Assembly (NCBI GenBank): GCA_011051925.1 | Contig: DRKE01000346.1 | Span: 1-22,947, forward strand | Length of the DNA: 22,947 bases | Direction: 5' to 3' | From: Deltaproteobacteria bacterium | Lineage (GTDB): Bacteria; Myxococcota_A; UBA9160; UBA4427 | Part shown: piece after piece, positions 1-7,841 of the stretch | How the letters are laid out: each line of letters starts with the position of its first letter | Numbering within the stretch: the stretch's first letter is position 1 | Notes under the pieces: generated by a model | What the model saw: only the letters and a program-made list of their open reading frames with translations | Database searches by the model: none | Told to the model about the DNA's origin: nothing | Made by a program: the position numbers and the translations under genes

Positions 1-821
1 AGTTCATGGGCGAGTTCGACACCGCGATTCACCGGTCCCGGATGCATCACGATCGCATCCTCCTTGGCGAAGCGGAGCTTGGCCCGGTCCAATCCGAAGG
101 TCGCCGCGTATTCCCGCACGCTCGGGAAACAGGCGCCTTCGAGGCGCTCCATCTGGATCCGCAGCGCCATCACGACATCCGCGCCCTCGATCGCCTCCCG
201 AAGACTGGTATAGGCCTTGACGCCCAGGCACTCGACGTCCACCGGCAACATCGTCGGCGGCCCGGCCACCCGCACCTCCGCGCCGAGCTTCCGGAAACCG
301 TGGATGTTCGAGCGGGCCACGCGGCTATGCGCGATGTCCCCGACGATGGCGACGGTCAGCCCTTCGATCCGTCCCTTCTCCTCCCGCACGGTCAACATGT
401 CGAGCATCGCCTGGGAAGGATGCTCGTGTGCCCCGTCCCCCGCGTTGATGACCGGCGCTTCGAGCACGTCGGCCAGACGATGGGGCACGCCCGCGACCCG
501 ATGACGGACGATCACGACATCCGGATCCATCGCGTCGAGGGTCTTGGCGGTGTCCAGAAGGGTCTCCCGCTTCGAGACGCTCGAACCCGAGACCGAGAAG
601 TTCACGACATCGGCGGCCAATCGCTTTCCCGCGATCTCGAAGCTCGTCTGGGTTCGTGTCGACGGCTCGAAGAACAGGTTGATGAGCGTCCTTCCGCGGA
701 GGGTCGGCACCTTCTTGACCTCGCGGGTGCCGATCTCCTGCATCCGCTCCGCCGTATCGAGGATCAGCTCGATCTCCTCCCGGGACAGATCCTCGATGCC
801 CAGGATGTCGCGACCGATCAT
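1..821 (-). CDS. pyrB: Aspartate carbamoyltransferase catalytic chain (3' end outside window)
   Basis: PyrB condenses carbamoyl phosphate with aspartate, the first committed step of pyrimidine synthesis. 273 codons can be read before the window edge; about 35-45 C-terminal residues are missing compared with the usual 305-320. Visible motifs are the carbamoyl-phosphate loop FFEPSTRTQTS (STRT at residues 54-57), the SVSKRET loop with Lys84, HPSQAMLDM at 134-142, the RIQMER aspartate loop near 221, and MHPGPVNRG at 259-267. The ATG at 821 overlaps the pyrR stop in an ATGA junction, so translation is coupled to the regulator. Control by PyrR through the leader upstream of pyrR is inferred from this arrangement. 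The reading frame is open to the edge with no defect seen. Confidence 0.97.
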   Translation of the reverse strand, partial: MIGRDILGIEDLSREEIELILDTAERMQEIGTREVKKVPTLRGRTLINLFFEPSTRTQTSFEIAGKRLAADVVNFSVSGSSVSKRETLLDTAKTLDAMDPDVVIVRHRVAGVPHRLADVLEAPVINAGDGAHEHPSQAMLDMLTVREEKGRIEGLTVAIVGDIAHSRVARSNIHGFRKLGAEVRVAGPPTMLPVDVECLGVKAYTSLREAIEGADVVMALRIQMERLEGACFPSVREYAATFGLDRAKLRFAKEDAIVMHPGPVNRGVELAHE

Positions 822-1555
822 CCCTCCGGCCCTCCCCGAATGATCAGATGAAGCGGACCGACCCGGGACGATGCTGCGGCTTCCTCCGGCTCACCCGCCG
901 GAGCCGCCTCCTCGGCCCGGAAGACCACCTTCTCGTTCGGTCCGGTCGGAATGTTCTTTCCGACGAAGTCGATCTTGATCGGAAGCTCCCGATGACCCCG
1001 ATCCACCAGCGCCACGACCTTGACGTGGGAGGGACGCCCGAAATCCATCAGGGCGTCCATGCCCGCACGGATCGTCCGCCCGGTACTCACGACGTCTTCC
1101 ACCAGCACGACGACCCGGTCGTCGACGGACGAGGGCATCTCCGTCTTTCGGAGCGGAGGTCGGCTGCCGCGGGTCGACAGATCGTCGCGATAGAGCGTGG
1201 TATCGAGGATTCCCAGGGGTGGGCGGATCCCGGTCAGGCTTTCCAGGTTGTCGATCAGGATCCGACCGAGGGGAACACCGCCGTTGGGAATCGCGACCAG
1301 GTAGAGCCGACCGGGATCGTCGGTGCTCTCCACGATCTCGTGGGCGATGCGCATGAGCGCTCGCCGGATCGCCTTGTCGTCCAGAAGGGTCCGTTCACGC
1401 CCGGGAGCATCCGCCTCCTGCGGCGCCTGGTCCGCCCGTCGGGTCGGCGCCTCGGAGCCTGCAGCGGGAATCGGGGATCGGTCGCCCGGGGATTCCGGGC
1501 GTGCGGAACGCTTCGTGGCTTCCGCCACATCGGGGGGTGCGTCGAGATGCGCCAA
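818..1555 (-). CDS. pyrR: PyrR, pyrimidine operon RNA-binding regulator / uracil phosphoribosyltransferase homolog
   Basis: PyrR binds UMP and a hairpin in pyr mRNA to repress pyrimidine genes, and many members also make UMP from uracil and PRPP. The core is clear: LLDDKAIRRALMRIAHEI from about residue 57, TLYRDDLS, the PRPP loop VVLVEDVVSTGRT near 149-161, and LVDRGHRELPI followed by VGKNIPT. No ATG or GTG lies close before the core. The best start is TTG at 1555, preceded by AGAGG seven bases upstream; GTG at 1528 is the alternative. Either start leaves an Ala/Pro-rich extension of about 40-55 residues, and an acidic Ala-rich C-terminal tail follows the core, giving 245 aa against about 180 usual. 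The usual substrate-loop pattern IRTRG reads IPNGG here. The gene overlaps pyrB by 4 bp. Function is confident, the start is not. Confidence 0.9.
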   Translation of the reverse strand: MAHLDAPPDVAEATKRSARPESPGDRSPIPAAGSEAPTRRADQAPQEADAPGRERTLLDDKAIRRALMRIAHEIVESTDDPGRLYLVAIPNGGVPLGRILIDNLESLTGIRPPLGILDTTLYRDDLSTRGSRPPLRKTEMPSSVDDRVVVLVEDVVSTGRTIRAGMDALMDFGRPSHVKVVALVDRGHRELPIKIDFVGKNIPTGPNEKVVFRAEEAAPAGEPEEAAASSRVGPLHLIIRGGPEG

Positions 1556-1567
1556 GACAGGGCCTCT

Positions 1568-1602
1568 GTCCTTTCCCGACTCGCTGGTCGGGCTTAAAGG
1601 AC
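1568..1602 (-). promoter_or_regulatory. PyrR-binding RNA hairpin in the pyrR leader
   Basis: On the minus strand a 7-bp outer stem (GTCCTTT with AAAGGAC) encloses an asymmetric AAG bulge and a 6-bp perfect upper stem (CCCGAC with GTCGGG) capped by the hexaloop CAGCGA. Bacillus-type PyrR-binding loops share the CNGNGA hexaloop, a 5' CCTTTAA element and a 3' AAAGG side, and all three are present. The hairpin ends 12 bases before the TTG start of pyrR, and its 3' arm adjoins the AGAGG ribosome-binding sequence. No U-rich terminator fits between the hairpin and the start. Repression by blocking ribosome binding is therefore more likely than attenuation, which is an inference. Confidence 0.82.
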
Positions 1603-1618
1603 CAAATGGGTCGGCGGC

Positions 1619-1647
1619 AGGGTACCGCGACAGGCCGGCACGGCCAA
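1619..1647 (-). promoter_or_regulatory. Candidate sigma-70-type promoter for pyrRB
   Basis: TTGGCC (1642-1647) and TACCCT (1619-1624) are separated by exactly 17 bp on the minus strand. They match the -35 and -10 consensus at 4/6 and 3/6, a level common in GC-rich genomes. Transcription would start near 1610, just before the PyrR-binding hairpin, which is the expected geometry. No other promoter of this quality was seen in the 209-bp gap after lepB, and no convincing terminator was found there, so read-through from lepB is possible. Confidence 0.5.
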
Positions 1648-1764
1648 TGCCCCGCGGCCCACGGCGCGCGAAATTCCGCGAAAACCGCTCCCGGGCCGGG
1701 CCTCGTCGCGGAGGCGGCCCCCGGATACCCCGCCAGCCGCCGCGTCGGCCGGCTGCGCCGCGGT

Positions 1765-2643
1765 CTACCCGGCTGCCTGCCCGGCCGTCATGGGGCTCGG
1801 CTCGCAACGGACCCGCTTGAAGATCCGATCCCAGCGCTTCTCCGCCGTCCACCAGTTCACGGGATTGAAGAAGGAGAGCATGTTGCCGTTCACATCCCAG
1901 GACCAGTAGAGGATGAAGGCCGGTCCCTTCAACTCTTCGAGTCGAACGGTGCCCCAGGATCGACTGTCATTCGAGTTGTCCCGATTGTCGCCCATCATGA
2001 AATAGCGACCCGGCTCGACGACATAGGTGCCCCGCTCGAGCCGCGAGTTCCTCGGACGTCTCTGCCGAAGATCCTTCAGGATGGCGTGCCGACAGCGGCC
2101 CAGGTCCTCCCAGCTCTTCGCGTAGCGGACCCCGGAATCGTCTTCGAAGATCTCGTTGGTCGGCGTCACCCGGAGCGGGACATCGTTGATGAAGACCTGC
2201 CCGTCCCGCCAGGCGATCCGATCGCCCGGAAGCCCGACCAGGCGTTTCACGAAATCCTCCGTGGGCGCCCCTTCCGGAGCCCGGTCGACGGGCTTGATGT
2301 CCCGCCCGCCCAGCCGGTTCCGCGGACGCGCGACCTCGAAGACGACCACGTCACCCCGCCTGGGCTCGGAGAATCCGGGCAGCCGGGCCTCGGTGAAGGG
2401 AATCGTGGGCCCGTAGGCGAGCTTGTTCACGAAGAGATGATCCCCGATCAGGAGTGTCGGAAACATCGAACCGGAGGGGATCCGAAAGGGCTCGACCACG
2501 AAGTGCCGGATTGCCAGGGCGATCGTGATCGCGATGACCAGGGTGACGACCTGATCGACGATCCCGGCGACCTTCGATGTCTCCGCCGTCGCGCCTTCGC
2601 CTTCCGGCAGGTCCGCGGCGTCGTCCTTCGGGAATTCCGACAC
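1765..2643 (-). CDS. lepB: Signal peptidase I
   Basis: LepB is the membrane-bound Ser/Lys protease that removes signal peptides from exported proteins. One N-terminal membrane segment spans about residues 27-46, followed by the catalytic box RIPSGSMFPTL with Ser59, box C RGDVVVFE, box D with Lys133 in FVKRLVGLPGD, and box E FMMGDNRDNSNDSRSWG. The length of 292 aa is normal. The start is GTG at 2643, two bases after the lepA stop. The lepA-lepB pairing is also found in E. coli. A segment of about 40 residues between boxes D and E, containing YAKSWEDLGRCRHAI, is an insertion of the sort common in Gram-negative enzymes. No defect seen. Confidence 0.97.
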   Translation of the reverse strand: MSEFPKDDAADLPEGEGATAETSKVAGIVDQVVTLVIAITIALAIRHFVVEPFRIPSGSMFPTLLIGDHLFVNKLAYGPTIPFTEARLPGFSEPRRGDVVVFEVARPRNRLGGRDIKPVDRAPEGAPTEDFVKRLVGLPGDRIAWRDGQVFINDVPLRVTPTNEIFEDDSGVRYAKSWEDLGRCRHAILKDLRQRRPRNSRLERGTYVVEPGRYFMMGDNRDNSNDSRSWGTVRLEELKGPAFILYWSWDVNGNMLSFFNPVNWWTAEKRWDRIFKRVRCEPSPMTAGQAAG

Positions 2644-2645
2644 GG

Positions 2646-4451
2646 CTATTCATCCCCCAGGCGAAGGGCCGCCAGGAAGGCCTCCTGGGGAATCTCGACG
2701 GAACCCACCATCTTCATTCGCTTCTTCCCTGCCTTCTGCTTCTCGAGCAGCTTGCGTTTCCGGGTGATGTCGCCACCGTAGCACTTCGCCAGGACGTTCT
2801 TCCGGACGGCGCGAACCGTGGTGCGAGCGATCACGCGGCTGCCGATGGCCGCCTGGATCGCGATCGGAAACTGCTGTCTCGGAATGAACTCCTTGAGCTT
2901 CTTCGCGAGCTCCGAACCCCGGGCATAGGCCTTGTCCTTGTGGACGATCAGCGACAGCGCGTCGACGGGATCGCCGTTCACGAGCACGTCGAGCTTGACG
3001 AGATCGGCCTGTCGGAACCCGACGATCTCGTAGTCGAAAGAGCCGTAGCCCCGGGTCGCGCTCTTCAGGCGATCATGGAAATCCGTGACGATCTCGTTCA
3101 GGGGCAACTCGTAGCGGACCTGGACGCGCGTTCCGTGGACCCCCATGTCCTTCTGGACACCCCGACGTTCCTGGCAGAGCCCGAGCACGGCCCCGAGATG
3201 CTCCGAAGGGACATGGATCGTCGCGAGAACCACCGGCTCCTGGATCTCGAGAATCTCCGTCGTGTCGGGCAGGGCGGCGGGACTCTCGATCTCGAAGGGT
3301 TCGCCGTCCCGGGGAATGACGCGATAACGAACCGTCGGGGCGGTCGTGATCAGATCGAGCCCGTATTCCCGCTCGAGGCGCTCCTGCACGATCTCCGCAT
3401 GCAGGAATCCCAGAAAGCCGCAGCGGAATCCGAAGCCGAGGGCAGCACTCGTCTCGGGCTCGTAGCTGAACGAGGAATCGTTCAGTTCGAGCTTCTCGAG
3501 CGCGACCTTCAGGTCCTCGTAGTCCTCGGCATCGACCGGATAGAGGCCGGTGAAGACCATCGGCTTCACTTCCTGGAAGCCTTCGAGAGGCCTCTCGGCG
3601 GGCTTCGCCACCGTCGTGATCGTGTCCCCGATCTTCACGTCCGAGAGGGTCTTGACACCGGCGACGACGAGACCGACCTCCCCCGCGGACAGCACCTCGA
3701 CGCTCCTCGGTCTGGGATCCACGACGTCGAGGCGCGTGATCTCGTGTTCGAGACCCGACACCATGAACTTGATCCGCTCACGTCGGCGGAGGGTCCCGTT
3801 CACGACGCGAACGAGCATCACCGCCCCGACATAGGGATCGAACCAGGCGTCGAAGACCAGTGCCTGGGTCGGCGCGGAGGGGTCCCCACTCGGCGGCGGG
3901 ACCCGGTCGACGATCGCCTGCAGGACCTCGGGAATGCCGGCGCCCGTCTTGGCCGAAACGGGCAGGACGTCGGCTGCATCGAGTCCGACGACGTCTTCGA
4001 TCTCCTGCGCGACCCGGTCGGGATCGGCCGAGGGCAGATCGATCTTGTTGACGACCGGGATCAGCTCGAGGTCCGCGTCGACCGCCAGATAGGCATTCGC
4101 GAGGGTCTGGGCCTCGATCCCCTGGGCCGCATCCACGATCAGGAGGGCGCCTTCACAGGCCGACAGGGCCCGTGAAACCTCGTAGGAGAAATCGACGTGA
4201 CCGGGCGTGTCGATCAGGTTGAGGATGTAGTCCTCGCCATCGGCCGCGCGAAAGGTCATCCGGACGGTCTGCGCCTTGATCGTGATGCCGCGCTCGCGTT
4301 CGATGTCCATGTTGTCGAGGAACTGATCCTTCATGTCCCGCGCGGCCATGGCGTGGGTCGCGTCGAGCAGCCGATCCGCCAGCGTGCTCTTGCCGTGGTC
4401 GATATGCGCGATGATGCAGAAGTTCCGGATCCGCGAGAGGTCGACGCTCAT
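2646..4451 (-). CDS. lepA: Elongation factor 4 (LepA), ribosome back-translocating GTPase
   Basis: EF4 is a translation-factor GTPase that acts on stalled or maturing ribosomes. The N-terminal G domain has the P-loop IAHIDHGKST (14-23), the switch II DTPGHVDFSYEV and the specificity motif NKIDLP. The family-specific C-terminal domain includes CYGGDITRKRKLLEKQK and MKMVGSVEIPQEAF. The ATG at 4451 gives 601 aa, the usual length, and overlaps the rfbD stop in an ATGA junction. The frame stays open for 58 codons further upstream, but that stretch is rfbD sequence in another frame and has no family similarity, so the longer start is rejected. Confidence 0.98.
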   Translation of the reverse strand: MSVDLSRIRNFCIIAHIDHGKSTLADRLLDATHAMAARDMKDQFLDNMDIERERGITIKAQTVRMTFRAADGEDYILNLIDTPGHVDFSYEVSRALSACEGALLIVDAAQGIEAQTLANAYLAVDADLELIPVVNKIDLPSADPDRVAQEIEDVVGLDAADVLPVSAKTGAGIPEVLQAIVDRVPPPSGDPSAPTQALVFDAWFDPYVGAVMLVRVVNGTLRRRERIKFMVSGLEHEITRLDVVDPRPRSVEVLSAGEVGLVVAGVKTLSDVKIGDTITTVAKPAERPLEGFQEVKPMVFTGLYPVDAEDYEDLKVALEKLELNDSSFSYEPETSAALGFGFRCGFLGFLHAEIVQERLEREYGLDLITTAPTVRYRVIPRDGEPFEIESPAALPDTTEILEIQEPVVLATIHVPSEHLGAVLGLCQERRGVQKDMGVHGTRVQVRYELPLNEIVTDFHDRLKSATRGYGSFDYEIVGFRQADLVKLDVLVNGDPVDALSLIVHKDKAYARGSELAKKLKEFIPRQQFPIAIQAAIGSRVIARTTVRAVRKNVLAKCYGGDITRKRKLLEKQKAGKKRMKMVGSVEIPQEAFLAALRLGDE

Positions 4452-5470
4452 CGCGATGCCGCCCCGCAGACCGGGGCGCGCGTCGGGAGGTCCCGGTCCT
4501 GTCCGGACCCGTCTTCGACAACGCCCGGGATCAGCGCGGCCGGGCGATCGGGCCCCTCGAGGTAGGCGGCCAGTGCCTCCCGCCAGTCCCGCATCTCGAT
4601 GCCGAGATCCGCCGCGCGCCGACACGAGAGGAGCGAATAGGCGGGACGCGTAGCGGCCGTCTCGAAGGCGCTCGTCGGAACGGGTTCGATCCCGATCTCC
4701 GGGTACCCCGCCCGATCGAGGATCTCCCGCGCGAAGTCGAACCAGGTCGTCTCACCCGCGTTTCGCAGATGAAGCAGCCCCCGGACGGGCTCGGCCCCGT
4801 CGCGCCCGCGCCGCGCGAGCGCCAGGAGGGCTTCGGCCAGATCCGCCGCATGGGTCGGCGCACCGTGCTGATCGTTCACGACGCGAAGCGGGCCCTCGGC
4901 TTCGCCCCTCCGCCGGCGCGAAGCCTGATCGAGAATGGCCACGACGAAATTCCGCCCCGGGCCGAAGACCCAGCTCGTCCGGATCACGAGCGCCGTCGGG
5001 TCCGTGCCGAGAACGGCGATCTCCCCCGCGCGCTTGCTGGCGCCATAGACCGTCCGTGGCTCCGTCGCATCCTCCTCGCGATAGGGCCGGTCCCCGTCGC
5101 CGGGAAAGACGTAGTCGGTCGAGACGTGGAAGAATCGGATGCCGCGGGAAGACAGTTCTCGCGCCCATCCAGCCGGAGCCAGCGCGTTCGTCTCGTAGGC
5201 CCGTTCGGATTCGGTCTCGCAGGCATCGACCTTCGTATAGGCAGCGGCATTCACGACCACATCGGCCGGATCCGCGAAACCATCCAGCCAGCTGCCGATC
5301 CGACCGGTATCGCAGAGGTCGATCTCGGCCCGGGTCGCCGCGAAGGCCAGCTCGACGTCTTCGGCGTCGGTGATCGCGCGAACCAGACATCGGCCGAGCT
5401 GGCCGCTGGCACCGAGCACGCCCACCCGAAGAGGCCTCGGCGCAGAAGAGCGGGAATCCGATCGCTTCAT
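4448..5470 (-). CDS. rfbD: dTDP-4-dehydrorhamnose reductase (RmlD/RfbD family)
   Basis: This NAD(P)H-dependent reductase makes the last step of dTDP-L-rhamnose, a precursor of surface polysaccharide. It is an extended short-chain reductase with nucleotide-binding GASGQLG at residues 20-26, NAAAYTKVDACE near 74-85, STDYVF at 117-122 and the catalytic pair Y142xxxK146 in VYGASKRAGE. The ATG at 5470 overlaps the preceding SPOR-protein stop (ATGA) and gives 340 aa. The usual family ending, DWREALAAYLEG, is followed by a tail of about 37 residues with no recognised domain. No other rhamnose-pathway gene (rmlA, B or C) is nearby, so the exact substrate is inferred from family similarity. It could be another nucleotide-sugar reductase. 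Confidence 0.9.
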   Translation of the reverse strand: MKRSDSRSSAPRPLRVGVLGASGQLGRCLVRAITDAEDVELAFAATRAEIDLCDTGRIGSWLDGFADPADVVVNAAAYTKVDACETESERAYETNALAPAGWARELSSRGIRFFHVSTDYVFPGDGDRPYREEDATEPRTVYGASKRAGEIAVLGTDPTALVIRTSWVFGPGRNFVVAILDQASRRRRGEAEGPLRVVNDQHGAPTHAADLAEALLALARRGRDGAEPVRGLLHLRNAGETTWFDFAREILDRAGYPEIGIEPVPTSAFETAATRPAYSLLSCRRAADLGIEMRDWREALAAYLEGPDRPAALIPGVVEDGSGQDRDLPTRAPVCGAASR

Positions 5471-6066
5471 CGTTCGGAGCGACCTTCCATGGAGATCACC
5501 CAGGTCGGCAGGCGCTCCACCCGCTTCAGCCGATCGGTCCACTCCTCCACCTTCGCTTCACTTCCGATCGGCTGGACCCGTACGCGCCAGCGCCCTCCCT
5601 TCCCTTCGCTCGGCAGAAGCGCCGTCGGGTAGCCCTTTTCCTCCAGCCCCTCGGCCAGCCGCCGGGCTGCCGATTCATCGGAGAACGCGCCCACCTGGAT
5701 CGCCCAGGACCGGGTCGACTCGGCTTCGGAAGCGGCCGCCGCCGCGGCGTGGTGGCCGGCCTTCCGGATCGGAGGGCCGGGCGATACCGCCGGCTCTTCC
5801 GCGACAGGCGCCGGGGCCGCCACGGCGGGAAGCGCATCCGGGGCCGCCGACGCGATGTCGATCGGGGATTCGGTGTCAGGATCCGCCACCGGGAGCGCGA
5901 CCCGCTCTCCCCGTCCCTGCAGGTGTCCGGCCAGCAGGGTCGGCTCCTCCGCCAGCACGCCGACCAGCAGCCCCACGCTGAAACCGGATGCGATCAACAA
6001 CACCAGCCGGAAGATCCCTCGAAGGATCCGACCCCGGCCCGCATGCCGCGCCGGTACGGCCGACAT
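5467..6066 (-). CDS. SPOR-domain single-pass membrane protein
   Basis: SPOR domains bind denuded peptidoglycan at division septa in characterised members. This 199-aa protein has a basic N-terminus, one membrane segment at about 17-38 (LVLLIASGFSVGLLVGVL), a Pro/Ala/Glu-rich linker from about 50 to 119, and a C-terminal SPOR domain from about 120. The SPOR part begins SWAIQVGAFSDESAARRLAE and ends RWRVRVQPIGS followed by a short helix. The layout predicts an inner-membrane protein with the SPOR domain outside the cytoplasm. The ATG at 6066 shares one base with the argS stop (TGATG). No specific orthologue such as ftsN or dedD can be assigned. A role in division is inferred from the domain and the nearby FtsB-like gene. 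Confidence 0.85.
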   Translation of the reverse strand: MSAVPARHAGRGRILRGIFRLVLLIASGFSVGLLVGVLAEEPTLLAGHLQGRGERVALPVADPDTESPIDIASAAPDALPAVAAPAPVAEEPAVSPGPPIRKAGHHAAAAAASEAESTRSWAIQVGAFSDESAARRLAEGLEEKGYPTALLPSEGKGGRWRVRVQPIGSEAKVEEWTDRLKRVERLPTWVISMEGRSER

Positions 6067-7841
6067 CACATCGTCTCCGGCGCGCTGAGCCCCAGCAGCC
6101 CGAGCCCGCTCGCGAGCACGCTTCGTACGGCCAGCGCCAGTCCCAGTCGCGCTGCCGTCAACTCCGCGTCTTCCGAGATCACACGATGACGGGTGGCGTC
6201 CTGCAGATAGGGGTTCCACAGCCCCGCCACCTCGCGAAGATAGTAGGCCACGTGGTGCGGTTCACGGCTCTGCGCGGCGTGCGCGACGACTTCGGGGAAG
6301 GCCGCCAGCTTCTTGACGAGTTCGATCTCTTCGTCCAGGTCGAGCCGACCGGCATCGAACGAATGCGCCTCGGGCATCTCGATTCCCGCTTCCCTCGCCT
6401 TGCGCTCGATCCCGTGGGTCCGTGCGTGGGCGTACTGGATGTAGTAGGCGGGATTCTTGCGCCAGTTCTTCTCCTTGGCGAGATCGAGATCGAAATCGAG
6501 ATGGCCATCCGGCTTGCGTTCGATCATGAAGAAACGGAAGACGTCGACGCCGACATCATCGACGAGTTCATCGATCGTGACGAAAGTCGCCTTTCGCGTC
6601 GATTGCTTGACACGTTCGCCGCCACTCGTGATCGTCACGAACTGATGCAGGACGAGCTCGATCCGCTCGGGGTCGACCCCGAGCACGGCCGTCGCCTCGC
6701 GCACGAATGGGAACTGCTCGATATGATCCGCCCCTTGAACGTCGATCACCAGGTCGAACCCACGGCGGAATTTCTCCCGGTGGTAGGCGATATCGGGCAT
6801 CAGATAGGTCGGCTCGCCCGTACTCTTGATGACGACTCGATCGCGATCGAGGCCACGATCCGTCGCCTTGAACCAGACCGCTCCCTCGGCGTCGAAGATC
6901 AGGCCGGCCTTCCGCAGGTCCTCGAGCGTCTCGTCGAGCTTCCCCTCGTCGTAGAGGCTCCGCTCGTTGTAGTAGACGTCGAATTCGATGCCGATCCGGG
7001 CGAGGGTTCGCGTGATGTCCTCGAAGATGATGCGCTGGGCCTCGTCCCGGAAGCGCCCTTCCCCGGGCTCGTCGACGAGCGCGTCGCCCTCCCGGGCACG
7101 CAGATCGTCCGCGATCTCCCTGATGTAGTCCCCCTGATAGCCGTCACGGGGAAAGACGACGGGCAGCCCCCCATGCTCGTCGACCCAGTTCTTCTCGGGG
7201 TCGGCGAGAGCCTCGGGCGGTGGCGGCGAAGCGAGCCCGAGCCCCTCGAGATAGCGGGCCTTGACCGATTCTCCCAGGACGCGCATCTGACGCCCGCCAT
7301 CGTTGAAATAGTATTCGCGCGTCACGTCCCATCCGGTCGCTTCCAGCAGGCGGGCGATGCAGTCGCCGAGAATGCCCTGCCGTCCATGGCCCGTCGAGAG
7401 TGGCCCGGTCGGGTTGGCCGAAACGAATTCGACCTGGACCTTCGGCTTCTTCCCGGCTCCCCCGGCCGACATGACGGAAGCGGGAACGCCGAGCGGCCTC
7501 GTCGACCGGCCGTATTCCGATCCCGCGGCAATCATGTCGTGCAGCAGCGCCTGCCAGCCCGCTTCTTCGAGTCGGATGTTCAGGAAGCCCGGTCCGGCAA
7601 TCTCGAGGTCCGAGACGAGCCCCCCCAGATTGCCCAACCGGTCCTTGAGTTCAGCGGCGATCTCACGCGGCTTCCGCCCCAGACGTCGAGCGAGCAGCAT
7701 GGCGACATTGCACGAGAAATCGCCGTGCTCCTTCTGCCTGGGGACTTCGATCACGAATTCCGGAAGCGGACCCTCGTCGCCCGCCGTCTCCAGCATCGAG
7801 ACCACGACCGGCTCGATCTCTTCCCGGAGTTTCTCCTTCAC
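6066..7841 (-). CDS. argS: Arginyl-tRNA synthetase
   Basis: ArgS charges tRNA-Arg with arginine and is a class I synthetase. The 591-aa protein has the N-terminal Add1 domain, then FVSANPTGPLSTGHGRQG with the HIGH-equivalent at 149-152, REYYFNDGGRQM, the central Rossmann body with DVQGADHIEQFPFV, and the KMSKS-equivalent VKQSTRKATFVT near 411-422. The C-terminal anticodon-binding DALR-type domain ends in GLSAPETM. The HIGH signature reads STGH, with the first His replaced by Ser; variation at this position is known within ArgS. The start is GTG at 7841, overlapping the upstream gene's stop (GTGA), followed by a typical KEKLREEIEPVV opening. Length and domain order are complete. Confidence 0.97.
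   Translation of the reverse strand: MKEKLREEIEPVVVSMLETAGDEGPLPEFVIEVPRQKEHGDFSCNVAMLLARRLGRKPREIAAELKDRLGNLGGLVSDLEIAGPGFLNIRLEEAGWQALLHDMIAAGSEYGRSTRPLGVPASVMSAGGAGKKPKVQVEFVSANPTGPLSTGHGRQGILGDCIARLLEATGWDVTREYYFNDGGRQMRVLGESVKARYLEGLGLASPPPPEALADPEKNWVDEHGGLPVVFPRDGYQGDYIREIADDLRAREGDALVDEPGEGRFRDEAQRIIFEDITRTLARIGIEFDVYYNERSLYDEGKLDETLEDLRKAGLIFDAEGAVWFKATDRGLDRDRVVIKSTGEPTYLMPDIAYHREKFRRGFDLVIDVQGADHIEQFPFVREATAVLGVDPERIELVLHQFVTITSGGERVKQSTRKATFVTIDELVDDVGVDVFRFFMIERKPDGHLDFDLDLAKEKNWRKNPAYYIQYAHARTHGIERKAREAGIEMPEAHSFDAGRLDLDEEIELVKKLAAFPEVVAHAAQSREPHHVAYYLREVAGLWNPYLQDATRHRVISEDAELTAARLGLALAVRSVLASGLGLLGLSAPETM

Noticed and set aside
1648..1764. Rho-independent terminator after lepB.
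   Set aside because: Several GC-rich inverted repeats occur, such as CAGCCG/CGGCTG and CCCG/CGGG near a TTTT, but stems are short or not followed by a proper T-run.
1556..1852. Extension of pyrR by 99 codons to a GTG at 1852.
   Set aside because: It would run through the promoter and PyrR hairpin and overlap the 3' end of lepB, with no PyrR similarity.
4452..4625. Upstream extension of lepA by 58 codons.
   Set aside because: The sequence is rfbD in a different frame. The family start MSVDLSRIRN matches the internal ATG at 4451, which also forms an ATGA overlap.
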